Assembly (NCBI GenBank): GCA_902787575.1
Contig: CADAGX010000020.1
Location: 1 to 47,795 of the forward strand
Source of the DNA: an uncultured Bacteroidales bacterium
GTDB lineage: Bacteria; Bacteroidota; Bacteroidia; Bacteroidales; Bacteroidaceae
Length of the DNA stretch: 47,795 nucleotides
Direction of reading: 5' to 3'
Below, piece after piece: positions 34,172 to 41,053 of this stretch. Made by a program: the position numbers and the translations under genes. The notes under the pieces were generated by a model. That model was not told the origin of the DNA and ran no database searches. It saw only the letters and a program-made list of their open reading frames with translations. The stretch's first letter is position 1, and each line of letters starts with the position of its first letter.

Positions 34172-34684
34172 TTATTTGGTCAACTCCAGCCCTAATTCTT
34201 TCAAGTGTTCTTCGTCAAAAAATGTTGTCTTGCTACCACGCGTTGCGGTGAAGAGAAGATACGAGTCCTCTGTTACAGACAACTGAAGGAGACCGTCTTC
34301 GCGAATGTCAAAACTGCTAATACGACTTATCATGTTCAAGTATTTACTCCATTTTGGATCTGTGCAATATCCTTCTTCACACACAAAGTTTTTAAAGTGA
34401 ATTTTGTTGCCAGAAATAATTACATCATCTGCATAAAAGCCTGCCGTCGGAGCGGCGCCGTCCATGCGTCCTTCACTGAAAGACACCCGATATAGCGGGT
34501 CGCCCTCGCCGGTTCCCACCTGTGTGTATTCGCCGTCCTCGGCGTAACCGACCCAATACCATGTACTCTTATACAAAGCCTGCACAGCAAACGTCGTATT
34601 GTCGTCGTCGCTGCTGCACGAACTGAACATCGGCATTGCCAAAACGGCCAATGCTATGATTGAAATAAAAAAAGTCCTCTTCAT
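34172..34684 (-). CDS. Small lipoprotein, first of a tandem pair
   Basis: 170 aa from ATG 34684; the promoter TATCTTTG at 34712-34719 excludes the longer start at 34714. Signal peptide with lipobox 'MFSSCSS'. Shared with the downstream paralogue: 'VQALYKSTWYWVGYAEDGEYTQVGTGEGDPLY', then 'FDIREDGLLQLSVTEDSYLLFTATRGSKT'. It lacks the 14-residue linker insert of its partner and has a different middle section, 'CEEGYCTDPKWSKYL', with two cysteines. Unknown function; probably exposed at the outer membrane. The 62-bp gap to the second gene has no promoter, so both are likely on one transcript. Confidence 0.82.
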   Translation of the reverse strand: MKRTFFISIIALAVLAMPMFSSCSSDDDNTTFAVQALYKSTWYWVGYAEDGEYTQVGTGEGDPLYRVSFSEGRMDGAAPTAGFYADDVIISGNKIHFKNFVCEEGYCTDPKWSKYLNMISRISSFDIREDGLLQLSVTEDSYLLFTATRGSKTTFFDEEHLKELGLELTK

Positions 34685-34711
34685 AATTTCATCTTTTAAG
34701 TGTTTCCGCTG

Positions 34712-34742
34712 CAAAGATATACATTATTATTTTCCGCGCAAG
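34712..34742 (-). promoter_or_regulatory. Promoter of the tandem lipoprotein genes
   Basis: On the minus strand CTTG (34742-34739), 19 bp, TATCTTTG (34719-34712). Fixes the translation start at 34684. Confidence 0.75.
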
Positions 34743-34808
34743 CGATTTTATTGAAAAAAGCAAAGGGCATTTTTCTTTCTTCGGATTTGAATACAAGTAG
34801 TTAGAGAA

Positions 34809-34898
34809 GCGGCATTTGACAAGCAAATGCCCTACAGCATGGCGCGATATTCCGCGAAAAAAGCCTACGTGTAGGGAATTTGCTTGTCAAATTCCGCA
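34809..34898. repeat. Composite palindromic element with TGTAGG ends (copy 1)
   Basis: Two inverted halves: GCGGCATTTGACAAGCAAAT…CCCTACA (34809-34836), itself a hairpin, and TGTAGGGAATTTG…CAAATTCCGC (34870-34898), also a hairpin, around about 33 bp. It resembles bacterial interspersed mosaic (paired REP) elements. Related units are at 33439, 35454 and 47066. Confidence 0.8.
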
Positions 34899-34918
34899 CA
34901 TCAAGTTTTCCTGCCACG

Positions 34919-35005
34919 TGTCATCCCGACGTTAGGAGGGATCTCATTTTTGAAGGCTGCGCGATGCGTGAGATTCTTCCTCCGCTTCGCTCCCTCAGAA
35001 TGACA
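34919..35005. mobile_element. 87-bp MITE-like element (copy A)
   Basis: Imperfect terminal inverted repeats TGTCATCCCGA and TCAGAATGACA enclose a second inverted layer, GGAGGGATCTC … GAGATTCTTCC, so the whole folds into one long hairpin. It has no coding capacity. Copy B at 47116-47202 is nearly identical, and homology extends outward on both sides (34870-35026 versus 47066-47223). Confidence 0.8.
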
Positions 35006-35088
35006 CGGATGGGATACAAGCAAATTTTCTATTTGTGATGCGTAAGCAAAGAAAAACATGCATTCTACCCCTCTAAAAATTTTTCTCC

Positions 35089-35411
35089 GAAAAAACCTAC
35101 ACACCTACACTTTTGCGTGGTAATTGGTTGAACTTCTGCGCAGTATAGGGGTGTAGGTTCGGGTGTAGGCAAGCCGAAAATGTGTAGGTTCGGGGTCGTT
35201 TTGGCTGCATTTCTTCCAAAATCTGCTTTGTCAGGTGGTGAGTTCGGTGTGACGTGTTGCACGACTTTTTTGGCGTGTGAAATGTTAAATGTTGCGTGTC
35301 GTGCAGTAAAACCTACACGCTTTTCACGAACCTACACCCGAACCTACACTGTGGTAACAATATGAAATATAGCGAATTGATGTGCAAATGGTGTAGGATG
35401 TAGGTTTTTTC
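35089..35411. repeat. ~320-bp dyad carrying mirrored TGTAGG motifs
   Basis: CCTACAC occurs at 35096 and 35104, GTGTAGG at 35151, 35163 and 35182, CCTACAC at 35312, 35331 and 35343, GTGTAGG at 35391 and ATGTAGG at 35398. Each left motif has a right partner of opposite orientation whose coordinates sum to about 70500 (centre 35250), and both ends read GAAAAAACCTACA inward. The bases between motifs differ strongly between arms. No ORF of credible composition lies inside. Confidence 0.8.
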
Positions 35412-35453
35412 AGAGAAAAAAATTGGGGAAGCTATATATTGTACACGACGTGG

Positions 35454-35526
35454 TGTAGGGAATTTGCTTGTCAAATTCCGCGCGACACGAATATTTTTTC
35501 GGTCTTTGACAAGCAAAGACCCTACA
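35454..35526. repeat. Composite palindromic element with TGTAGG ends (copy 2)
   Basis: TGTAGGGAATTTG(CTTGT)CAAATTCCG and the inverted mate CTTTGACAAGCAAAGACCCTACA enclose about 23 bp. Same architecture as 34809-34898. Confidence 0.8.
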
Positions 35527-35597
35527 ACGTGATGTGTTCCATTTTCCTTTCGCAGATAACGGCTGGCGTGTGTGGAAGAAAAAAAGAGGTGCTTCGC

Positions 35598-35628
35598 TTT
35601 GTCGTTACGCCATTATTGGTTATCTTTG
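35598..35628 (+). promoter_or_regulatory. Promoter of the ctpA-ybeY-ruvB run
   Basis: TTTG (35598-35601), exactly 19 bp, TATCTTTG (35621-35628). Leader of about 20 nt to ATG 35656. Confidence 0.85.
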
Positions 35629-35655
35629 CAGGGAGAAAAAAGAGAGAAGTAAGAT

Positions 35656-37272
35656 ATGAGACTCAAAGACATGCTTTGCGCGCTGGGACTCAGCGCGTGC
35701 CTCGGAGCAATGGGGCAGACGTTCAGCAACCATGCTCCGAACGACGAGGAGAAGGCGATGCAGGAGGCGATGCGCAAGATGGTGAATGCCAGCATTGCCA
35801 TCAAGTCGCTGTATGTGGACACGGTGAACGCCAACAAGATGGCGGAGGACGCCATAAACGGTATACTGAACAAGCTGGACCCGCACTCGGCGTACACGAA
35901 TGCCAAGGATACGAAGCGGCTGACGGAGCCGCTGGAGGGTAGCTTCGAGGGCATCGGTGTGCAGTTTAACATGCTGGACGACACGCTGATAGTGATACAG
36001 CCGGTGCCGAAAGGACCGAGCGAGAAGGTGGGCATACTGGCTGGCGACCGTATCGTCAGTGTGGCAGACACGGCCATTGCGGGCGTGAAGATGCAGCGCG
36101 AGGAGATTATGCGACGGCTGCGCGGCAAAAAGGGCAGCGTGGCACATCTGAAGGTGCGGCGTCCGGGCATCAAGGAGGAACTGACGTTCGACGTGGTGCG
36201 CGACAAGATTCCGGTCAACTCGGTGGATGCGGCCTACATGGTGACGCCCACCATCGGGCTCATCCGCTTCAACAACTTTGCACAGACCACGCACGGCGAG
36301 ATAACGGAGGCCATCAAGAAGCTGCGCGAGCAGGGGATGCAGGACCTCGTGCTCGACCTCCAGCAGAACGGAGGCGGCTATCTGCAGGCAGCGGCCGACA
36401 TTGCCAGCGAGTTCCTGCCCAAGGGCGATATGGTGGTCTATACCCGTGGCCGCAGCGTGCCCAATCAGGAGTTTCACAGCTCGGGCAGTGGCCTGATGCG
36501 CGAAGGACGGGTGGCCGTGCTGGTGGACGAATACAGCGCCTCGGCGGCTGAGATTCTGGCCGGTGCCATTCAGGACCAGGACCGCGGCATCGTGGTGGGA
36601 CGGCGCACCTTCGGCAAGGGACTGGTGCAGCGTCCGTTGCCCATGCCCGACGGCAGCATGATTCGGCTGACGGTGGCTCGCTACTACACGCCCTCGGGCC
36701 GCTGCATTCAGAAGCCTTACACGAAGGGCGACCAAAAGGGTTATGCGCACGACGTGATAAACCGCTACAACCGGGGCGAGCTGACGAATGCCGACAGCAT
36801 ACATTTCCCTGACTCGCTACGCTACAAGACGCTGCGCAAGGGACGAGTGGTGTATGGCGGCGGTGGCATCATGCCCGACTACTTCGTGCCGCTCGACACT
36901 ACAAAGTACAGCAAGTGCTACCGCGAGCTGTCGGCCAAGAGCCTCGTCATCAACGCTTCGCTGAAATACATGGACAAGAACCGCAAACGCCTGACAAAGT
37001 CGTATCCCACGTTCGATGCCTTCGTGGCTAAGTTCGAGGTGCCGCAGAGTGTCCTCGACGGCATACTGGAGGAAGGCAAGAAGCAGAAGATAGAACCCAA
37101 GGACGAGGCCGAAAAGGCACACACGGAGAAGAACCTGCGCCTGATGCTGAAAGCGTTGGTGGCACGCGACCTGTGGGACATGAGCGAGTACTTCCGCATT
37201 GTGTACGACCAGGACGAGGTGGTGAAGAAGGCTGTGGAGCTGCTGAAGGAGGCAGCCGCGAAGGGCGAATGA
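35656..37272 (+). CDS. S41 C-terminal processing protease (CtpA/Prc-like)
   Basis: 538 aa, exported (N-terminal 'MLCALGLSACLGAMGQ'). A helical N-domain precedes a PDZ domain at about 90-175 ('GSFEGIGVQFNML', 'GILAGDRIVSV'), then the S41 peptidase core: 'IGLIRFNNFAQTTHGEI', 'DLVLDLQQNGGGYLQAAADIASEF', the nucleophile serine in 'EYSASAAEILAGA' (about 294-296) and the general-base lysine in 'RTFGKGLVQRPLPM'. Such proteases trim envelope proteins in the periplasm. The C-terminus carries an alpha-helical extension ('LRLMLKALVARDLWDMSEYFRIV') typical for Bacteroidota members. The stop overlaps the ybeY start (ATGA). Confidence 0.93.
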   Translation: MRLKDMLCALGLSACLGAMGQTFSNHAPNDEEKAMQEAMRKMVNASIAIKSLYVDTVNANKMAEDAINGILNKLDPHSAYTNAKDTKRLTEPLEGSFEGIGVQFNMLDDTLIVIQPVPKGPSEKVGILAGDRIVSVADTAIAGVKMQREEIMRRLRGKKGSVAHLKVRRPGIKEELTFDVVRDKIPVNSVDAAYMVTPTIGLIRFNNFAQTTHGEITEAIKKLREQGMQDLVLDLQQNGGGYLQAAADIASEFLPKGDMVVYTRGRSVPNQEFHSSGSGLMREGRVAVLVDEYSASAAEILAGAIQDQDRGIVVGRRTFGKGLVQRPLPMPDGSMIRLTVARYYTPSGRCIQKPYTKGDQKGYAHDVINRYNRGELTNADSIHFPDSLRYKTLRKGRVVYGGGGIMPDYFVPLDTTKYSKCYRELSAKSLVINASLKYMDKNRKRLTKSYPTFDAFVAKFEVPQSVLDGILEEGKKQKIEPKDEAEKAHTEKNLRLMLKALVARDLWDMSEYFRIVYDQDEVVKKAVELLKEAAAKGE

Positions 37273-37688
37273 ACATCACGTTCAACACCGACGGAGTGGC
37301 GATGCCCGACATCGAGCCGCAGCGCATCCGCGACTGGGTGCAGCGCGTGGCTCAGGCGCACGGCCGGCGAGTGGGCGAGGTGAACTACATTTTCGTGTCC
37401 GACGAGCGCATTCTGGACATCAACCGCCAGTTTCTCGGTCACGACTATTACACCGACATCATCACCTTCGACTACTGCGAGGCCGACATCCTGCAGGGCG
37501 ACCTCTTCATCAGCCTCGACACGGTGCGGACGAACGCCGAAGGGCTGGGAGTGACGTACGAGCAGGAGTTGCACCGCGTGGTGATACACGGCATTCTGCA
37601 CCTGTGCGGAATTAACGACAAAGGACCTGGCGAGCGCGAGGTGATGGAGGCCGAGGAAAACACAGCTCTGGCGCTGCTGGAGGTATAA
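37269..37688 (+). CDS. ybeY: Endoribonuclease YbeY (rRNA maturation factor)
   Basis: 139 aa. Zinc-dependent endoribonuclease needed for 16S rRNA 3' maturation and ribosome quality control. The family motif appears as '[21 protein letters not shown]': the two histidines H-x3-H are present, while the third His of the usual GYDH is replaced by D, a change I believe is normal for Bacteroidota YbeY. Further motifs: '[18 protein letters not shown]' (the NxxYR-x-x-D-x-PTDVLSF equivalent) and '[14 protein letters not shown]'. Its ATG overlaps the protease stop, and ruvB follows 22 bp later. Confidence 0.94.
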   Translation: MNITFNTDGVAMPDIEPQRIRDWVQRVAQAHGRRVGEVNYIFVSDERILDINRQFLGHDYYTDIITFDYCEADILQGDLFISLDTVRTNAEGLGVTYEQELHRVVIHGILHLCGINDKGPGEREVMEAEENTALALLEV

Positions 37689-37710
37689 AGAGATAAAACA
37701 GCAAGAACGC

Positions 37711-38763
37711 ATGAACGATACAGATTTCAACATACGCGAGGAAGCTCGCCAGCGCGAGAAAGAGTTCGAGAACGCCCTGCGTCCGCTCCGCTTCGAGGAC
37801 TTCAGCGGACAGCAGAAGGTGGTGGAGAACCTGAGCGTATTCGTGGAGGCGGCACGCTATCGTGGCGAACCGCTCGACCATACGCTGCTTCACGGACCTC
37901 CCGGACTGGGAAAGACCACACTGAGCAACATCATTGCCAACGAGTTGGGCGTAGGATTCAAGGTGACAAGCGGCCCTGTGCTCGACAAACCAGGCGACCT
38001 GGCAGGCATACTCACCAGTCTGGAGCCGAACGATGTGCTCTTCATCGACGAGATTCACCGCCTCTCGCCCGTCGTGGAGGAGTATCTCTACAGCGCCATG
38101 GAGGACTACCGCATCGACATTATGATAGACAAGGGTCCCAGCGCGCGCAGCATACAGATAGACCTCAACCCCTTCACGTTGGTGGGAGCCACCACACGCA
38201 GCGGCTTGCTCACGGCACCCTTGCGTGCACGCTTTGGCATCAATCTGCACCTGGAATACTACGAGTCTGCCACGCTGCAGAAAATCATACAGCGCAGTGC
38301 ATCCATACTGGGTGTACCCATCGATACGAAGGCTGCTGCCGAGATAGCCAGCCGCAGTCGCGGTACGCCACGAATCGCCAATGCCCTGCTGCGCCGTGTG
38401 CGTGACTTCGCACAGGTGAAGGGCGACGGCAACATCGACCTGCGCATTGCACGCATCGCGCTGGAGGCACTGAACATAGACCGATACGGTCTCGACGAGA
38501 TAGACAACAAGATTCTGCTTACTATCATCGACAAGTTCCGCGGCGGCCCGGTGGGCATTACCACGATAGCCACAGCCGTTGGCGAGGATGCCGGTACCGT
38601 GGAGGAAGTGTACGAGCCGTTCCTCATCAAGGAGGGCTTCATCAAACGTACTCCCCGTGGCCGTGAAGTAACCGAACTGGCATATTCTCATCTGGGAAGA
38701 GAGCCTCACCCCAGCCCCTCTCCGAGGAGAGGGGAGTACGTACAAGGCGAACTTGGCTTATGA
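37711..38763 (+). CDS. ruvB: Holliday junction branch migration ATPase RuvB, with repeat-derived tail
   Basis: 350 aa. RuvB is the hexameric AAA+ motor that moves Holliday junctions with RuvA. Walker A '[17 protein letters not shown]', Walker B '[19 protein letters not shown]', sensor 1 '[11 protein letters not shown]', arginine-finger region 'APLRARFGI' and the C-terminal winged helix ending '[21 protein letters not shown]' are intact. The last 20 residues (from about 331: [20 protein letters not shown]) are encoded by the 34-bp repeat at 38703-38736 and flanking bases, which is not family sequence. The new stop overlaps the start of the DUF559 gene (ATGA). Confidence 0.97.
   Translation: MNDTDFNIREEARQREKEFENALRPLRFEDFSGQQKVVENLSVFVEAARYRGEPLDHTLLHGPPGLGKTTLSNIIANELGVGFKVTSGPVLDKPGDLAGILTSLEPNDVLFIDEIHRLSPVVEEYLYSAMEDYRIDIMIDKGPSARSIQIDLNPFTLVGATTRSGLLTAPLRARFGINLHLEYYESATLQKIIQRSASILGVPIDTKAAAEIASRSRGTPRIANALLRRVRDFAQVKGDGNIDLRIARIALEALNIDRYGLDEIDNKILLTIIDKFRGGPVGITTIATAVGEDAGTVEEVYEPFLIKEGFIKRTPRGREVTELAYSHLGREPHPSPSPRRGEYVQGELGL
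38703..38736 (+). repeat. Left inverted repeat of the DUF559 cassette
   Basis: A 34-bp sequence, GCCTCACCCCAGCCCC… ending in the hairpin CCCCTCTCCGAGGAGAGGGG. It pairs with 39172-39206 in opposite orientation and overlaps the ruvB C-terminal codons. Confidence 0.88.
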
Positions 38764-39151
38764 CGGAGGAAAAGACGACTTCCACGCGATTCCGTTGGGC
38801 GGCTTCGGACAGGTACGAACTGCTTAAGAACTTTGCAAGGGAGAATCGTCGGAATGCAACCTTGGCAGAAAATGTCTTGTGGAGCATCTGAGGAACAAAA
38901 GTTTGGGAGATGAATTCCGTCGCCAACATATAATATTCGACTTTATTGCGGACTTTGTCTGCATCGACAAGAAGCTTATTGTCGAAGTTGATGGCGGGTA
39001 TCATTCGGAAGGTGAACAACAAATAGAAGACAGTATAAGAACAGCGCAACTGAACAACTTGGGATTTCGCGTCATCCGCTTTTCTAACGAGGAGGTCTTG
39101 TATGAGGTGGAACGCGTACTACGGGAGAAAAGAACTGCTTTGAGACAATGA
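38760..39151 (+). pseudogene. Frameshifted DUF559 endonuclease-like gene
   Basis: Two adjacent frames together give one DUF559 protein (PD-(D/E)xK/Vsr-like fold). Frame 1 from ATG 38760 gives '…LKNFARENRRNATLAENVLW' and stops at TGA 38889; the match continues one frame over as 'HLRNKSLGDEFRRQHIIFDFIADFVCIDKKLIVEVDGGYH' style sequence to 39151. A one-base deletion after 38884 (expected LW-x-HLRNK) explains the break. The catalytic core residues (D in 'ADFVCID', E-V-D in 'IVEVDGGYH') are still present in the second part. It lies inside a 504-bp cassette bounded by inverted repeats and starts at the ruvB stop. Either a recent pseudogene or, less likely, a frameshift-expressed gene. Confidence 0.85.
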
Positions 39152-39171
39152 AAACATATATGATTAATAAT

Positions 39172-39206
39172 CTCCCCTCTCCTCGGAGAGGGGTTGGGGG
39201 TGAGGC
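39172..39206 (-). repeat. Right inverted repeat of the DUF559 cassette
   Basis: Reverse complement reads GCCTCACCCCCAACCCC… with the same CTCTCCGAGGAGAG hairpin; it matches the left repeat except for CCCAG versus CCCCAA. It ends 3 bp before the ATG of the next gene. Confidence 0.88.
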
Positions 39207-39209
39207 TTT

Positions 39210-40442
39210 ATGGTACTGAATTATATTTGGATAGGATTCTTTCTTACTGCATTCATCATCGCGTTGGTGCAGTTAGTTTTTATGGGTAACACCGAGGTGT
39301 TCCCTGCTGTCATTAACAGCACTTTCGATTCGGCCAAGACTGCATTCGAGATTTCGCTCGGACTGACGGGCGTGCTGAGCCTCTGGATGGGCGTGATGAA
39401 GATTGGCGAACGTGGCGGCGTGGTGAACGTGCTGGCCCGGTGGCTCTCGCCGCTTATGGTGAAACTCTTTCCCGACATACCAGCCGGGCATCCCGTCTTC
39501 GGGCACATCTTTATGAACTTCAGTGCCAACATGTTGGGGCTCGACAACGCGGCTACGCCGCTCGGCCTCAAGGCTATGGAGAGCCTGCAGGAACTCAATC
39601 CCAAGAAGGACACGGCCACCAATCCCATGATTATGTTCCTTGTGCTCAACACCAGCGGACTGACGCTTATTCCGGTCGGCGTGATGGTGTATCGCGCTCA
39701 GATGGGAGCCGCTCAGCCGACCGATGTCTTCATCCCCATTCTCATCGCCACCACGGTGGCCACTTTGGCTGGCATGATTATCACCGGCATCTATCAGCGC
39801 ATCAACCTCTTCAATCGTGTCATTCTCCTTACGATACTCGGCCTCTGCCTCTTGGTGGGCGGCATCGTGTGGTTGGGGACAAACGTGGAGCGCGAGACAA
39901 TGAACACGTGGAGCACCGTGGCCGCCAACGTCATCCTCTTCAGTGTCATCACCTCGTTCATTTTGGCAGGTATGTACAAGAAGATAAACGTTTACGATGC
40001 CTTCGTAGAGGGTGCAAAAAGTGGCTTCGAAACGGCCGTACGCATCATCCCCTATCTGGTGGCCATCCTCGTCAGCATCGGAGTGTTCCGTGCATCGGGT
40101 GCCATGTCCTTCATTATCGAAGGTATCCAGAAGGCCGTGGAAGCCATGAATCTCAACTCCGACTGGGTTGCAGCACTTCCCACAGCACTGATGAAGCCGC
40201 TCAGCGGCAGCGGTGCCCGTGGCATGATGGTGGACGCCATGCAGACGTACGGAGCCGACTCTTTCGTGGGTCGTCTCTCGTGCCTCTTCCAGGGTGCCAC
40301 CGACACCACGTTCTACATCCTGGCTGTCTACTTCGGTTCGGTGGGTGTGCGTCACACTCGTCATGCCGTGGCCTGTGGACTTTGGGCCGACTTGGCCGGC
40401 ATAGTAACCGCCATAGCAATTGCATATCTATTCTTCGGATAG
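39210..40442 (+). CDS. SpmA/SpmB-like nucleoside-recognition (Gate) domain membrane protein
   Basis: 410 aa integral membrane protein that fuses two Gate domains, as in a SpmA-SpmB fusion. First half (about 1-205): 'SLGLTGVLSLWMGVMKIGERGG', 'NFSANMLGLDNAATPLGLKAMESLQ', 'LNTSGLTLIPVGVM'. Second half (about 225-410): 'GAKSGFETAVRIIPYLVAILVSIGVFRASGA', 'LPTALMKPLSGSGARGMMVDAM' and 'FQGATDTTFYILAVYFG'. In sporulating bacteria SpmA/B affect spore core dehydration; in non-sporulating Bacteroidota the fused form is common but its transported or sensed compound is unknown. The start lies directly after the right cassette repeat, so the original leader was probably replaced. Confidence 0.88.
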   Translation: MVLNYIWIGFFLTAFIIALVQLVFMGNTEVFPAVINSTFDSAKTAFEISLGLTGVLSLWMGVMKIGERGGVVNVLARWLSPLMVKLFPDIPAGHPVFGHIFMNFSANMLGLDNAATPLGLKAMESLQELNPKKDTATNPMIMFLVLNTSGLTLIPVGVMVYRAQMGAAQPTDVFIPILIATTVATLAGMIITGIYQRINLFNRVILLTILGLCLLVGGIVWLGTNVERETMNTWSTVAANVILFSVITSFILAGMYKKINVYDAFVEGAKSGFETAVRIIPYLVAILVSIGVFRASGAMSFIIEGIQKAVEAMNLNSDWVAALPTALMKPLSGSGARGMMVDAMQTYGADSFVGRLSCLFQGATDTTFYILAVYFGSVGVRHTRHAVACGLWADLAGIVTAIAIAYLFFG

Positions 40443-40470
40443 AAGTAAAAAGGTGGAAGATATAAAAGAG

Positions 40471-41040
40471 ATGAACGAACTGGCAATTAAAGAGAAAATA
40501 TACGAGATTCGTGGACAACGAGTAATGTTAGATTTTGATTTGGCAGAACTTTATCAAGTCGAAACGCGTGTACTCAATCAATCGGTAAAGCGCAACATTA
40601 GACGTTTCCCCGAAGATTTTATGTTTCAATTAAGTGAGGTGGAATGGGATACAATCTTATCACAATTTGTGATGACATCAAGGGTCAAACGTCCTAAATC
40701 TGCCTTGCCTTTGGCCTTTACTGAGCATGGTGCATTGGCTTTGGCCGGAATTCTCAGAAGTGATGTCGCAATAGAGACAAGTATTATTGTTACACGTGCT
40801 TTTGTTGCTATGCGTCAAGCACTCACAACTTTGGCAATTCCTGTCAAGTTGAACGAGATAGAACGCAGTTTAACGAATCTTCGTCATGAGGTTGAAGAAA
40901 TTCTAGCAGACCAAAACGACATAAATGAGAGTACAAGGTCGCAGATTGATGCAATCAGCGAGGCACTAGCAGAGTTACAGATGTCACACTCGACCGACAA
41001 ACCAAGAAGGCGTATAGGATTTATACGAGATAACGAGTAA
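40471..41040 (+). CDS. ORF6N-domain DNA-binding protein
   Basis: 189 aa from ATG 40471 (an upstream in-frame ATG at 40420 lies inside the previous gene). N-terminal ORF6N domain at about 5-95: 'IYEIRGQRVMLDFDLAELYQVETRVLNQSVKRNIRRFPEDFMFQLSEVEW' pattern (I-x-x-x-R-G-x-x-V-M-x-D-x-D-L-A-x-L-Y), then 'PLAFTEHGALALAGIL'. The C-terminal part (about 110-175) is a heptad-like helix ('LNEIERSLTNLRHEVEEILADQNDINE'). ORF6N proteins are common in phage and plasmid DNA, where they act as DNA-binding or anti-repressor-like proteins. The gene is AT-richer than its neighbours and stands between two core genes, which suggests acquisition. It starts 28 bp after the membrane protein gene and ends 13 bp before the flippase gene. 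Confidence 0.88.
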   Translation: MNELAIKEKIYEIRGQRVMLDFDLAELYQVETRVLNQSVKRNIRRFPEDFMFQLSEVEWDTILSQFVMTSRVKRPKSALPLAFTEHGALALAGILRSDVAIETSIIVTRAFVAMRQALTTLAIPVKLNEIERSLTNLRHEVEEILADQNDINESTRSQIDAISEALAELQMSHSTDKPRRRIGFIRDNE

Positions 41041-41053
41041 AATTATAAATAAA

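Larger units (their letters stand above)
34743..35597. other. Gene-free repeat assembly between lipoproteins and the protease gene
   Basis: This ~850-bp AT-rich stretch holds, in order, composite palindrome 1, MITE copy A, the 320-bp dyad and composite palindrome 2. Short frames here are fragments of repeats and are not annotated. Confidence 0.75.

Noticed and set aside
35089-35411. Possible CRISPR array from recurring CCTACAC motifs
   Set aside because: Motifs are 7 bp, alternate in orientation and are mirrored about a centre; no equal-length spacers and no cas genes.
35620-36804. A 394-codon minus-strand frame
   Set aside because: Antisense of the S41 protease, which has PDZ and Ser-Lys motifs.
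38889-38891. TGA in the DUF559 gene read as selenocysteine or by stop read-through
   Set aside because: Family sequence continues in another frame, so a base loss explains it and read-through would not.
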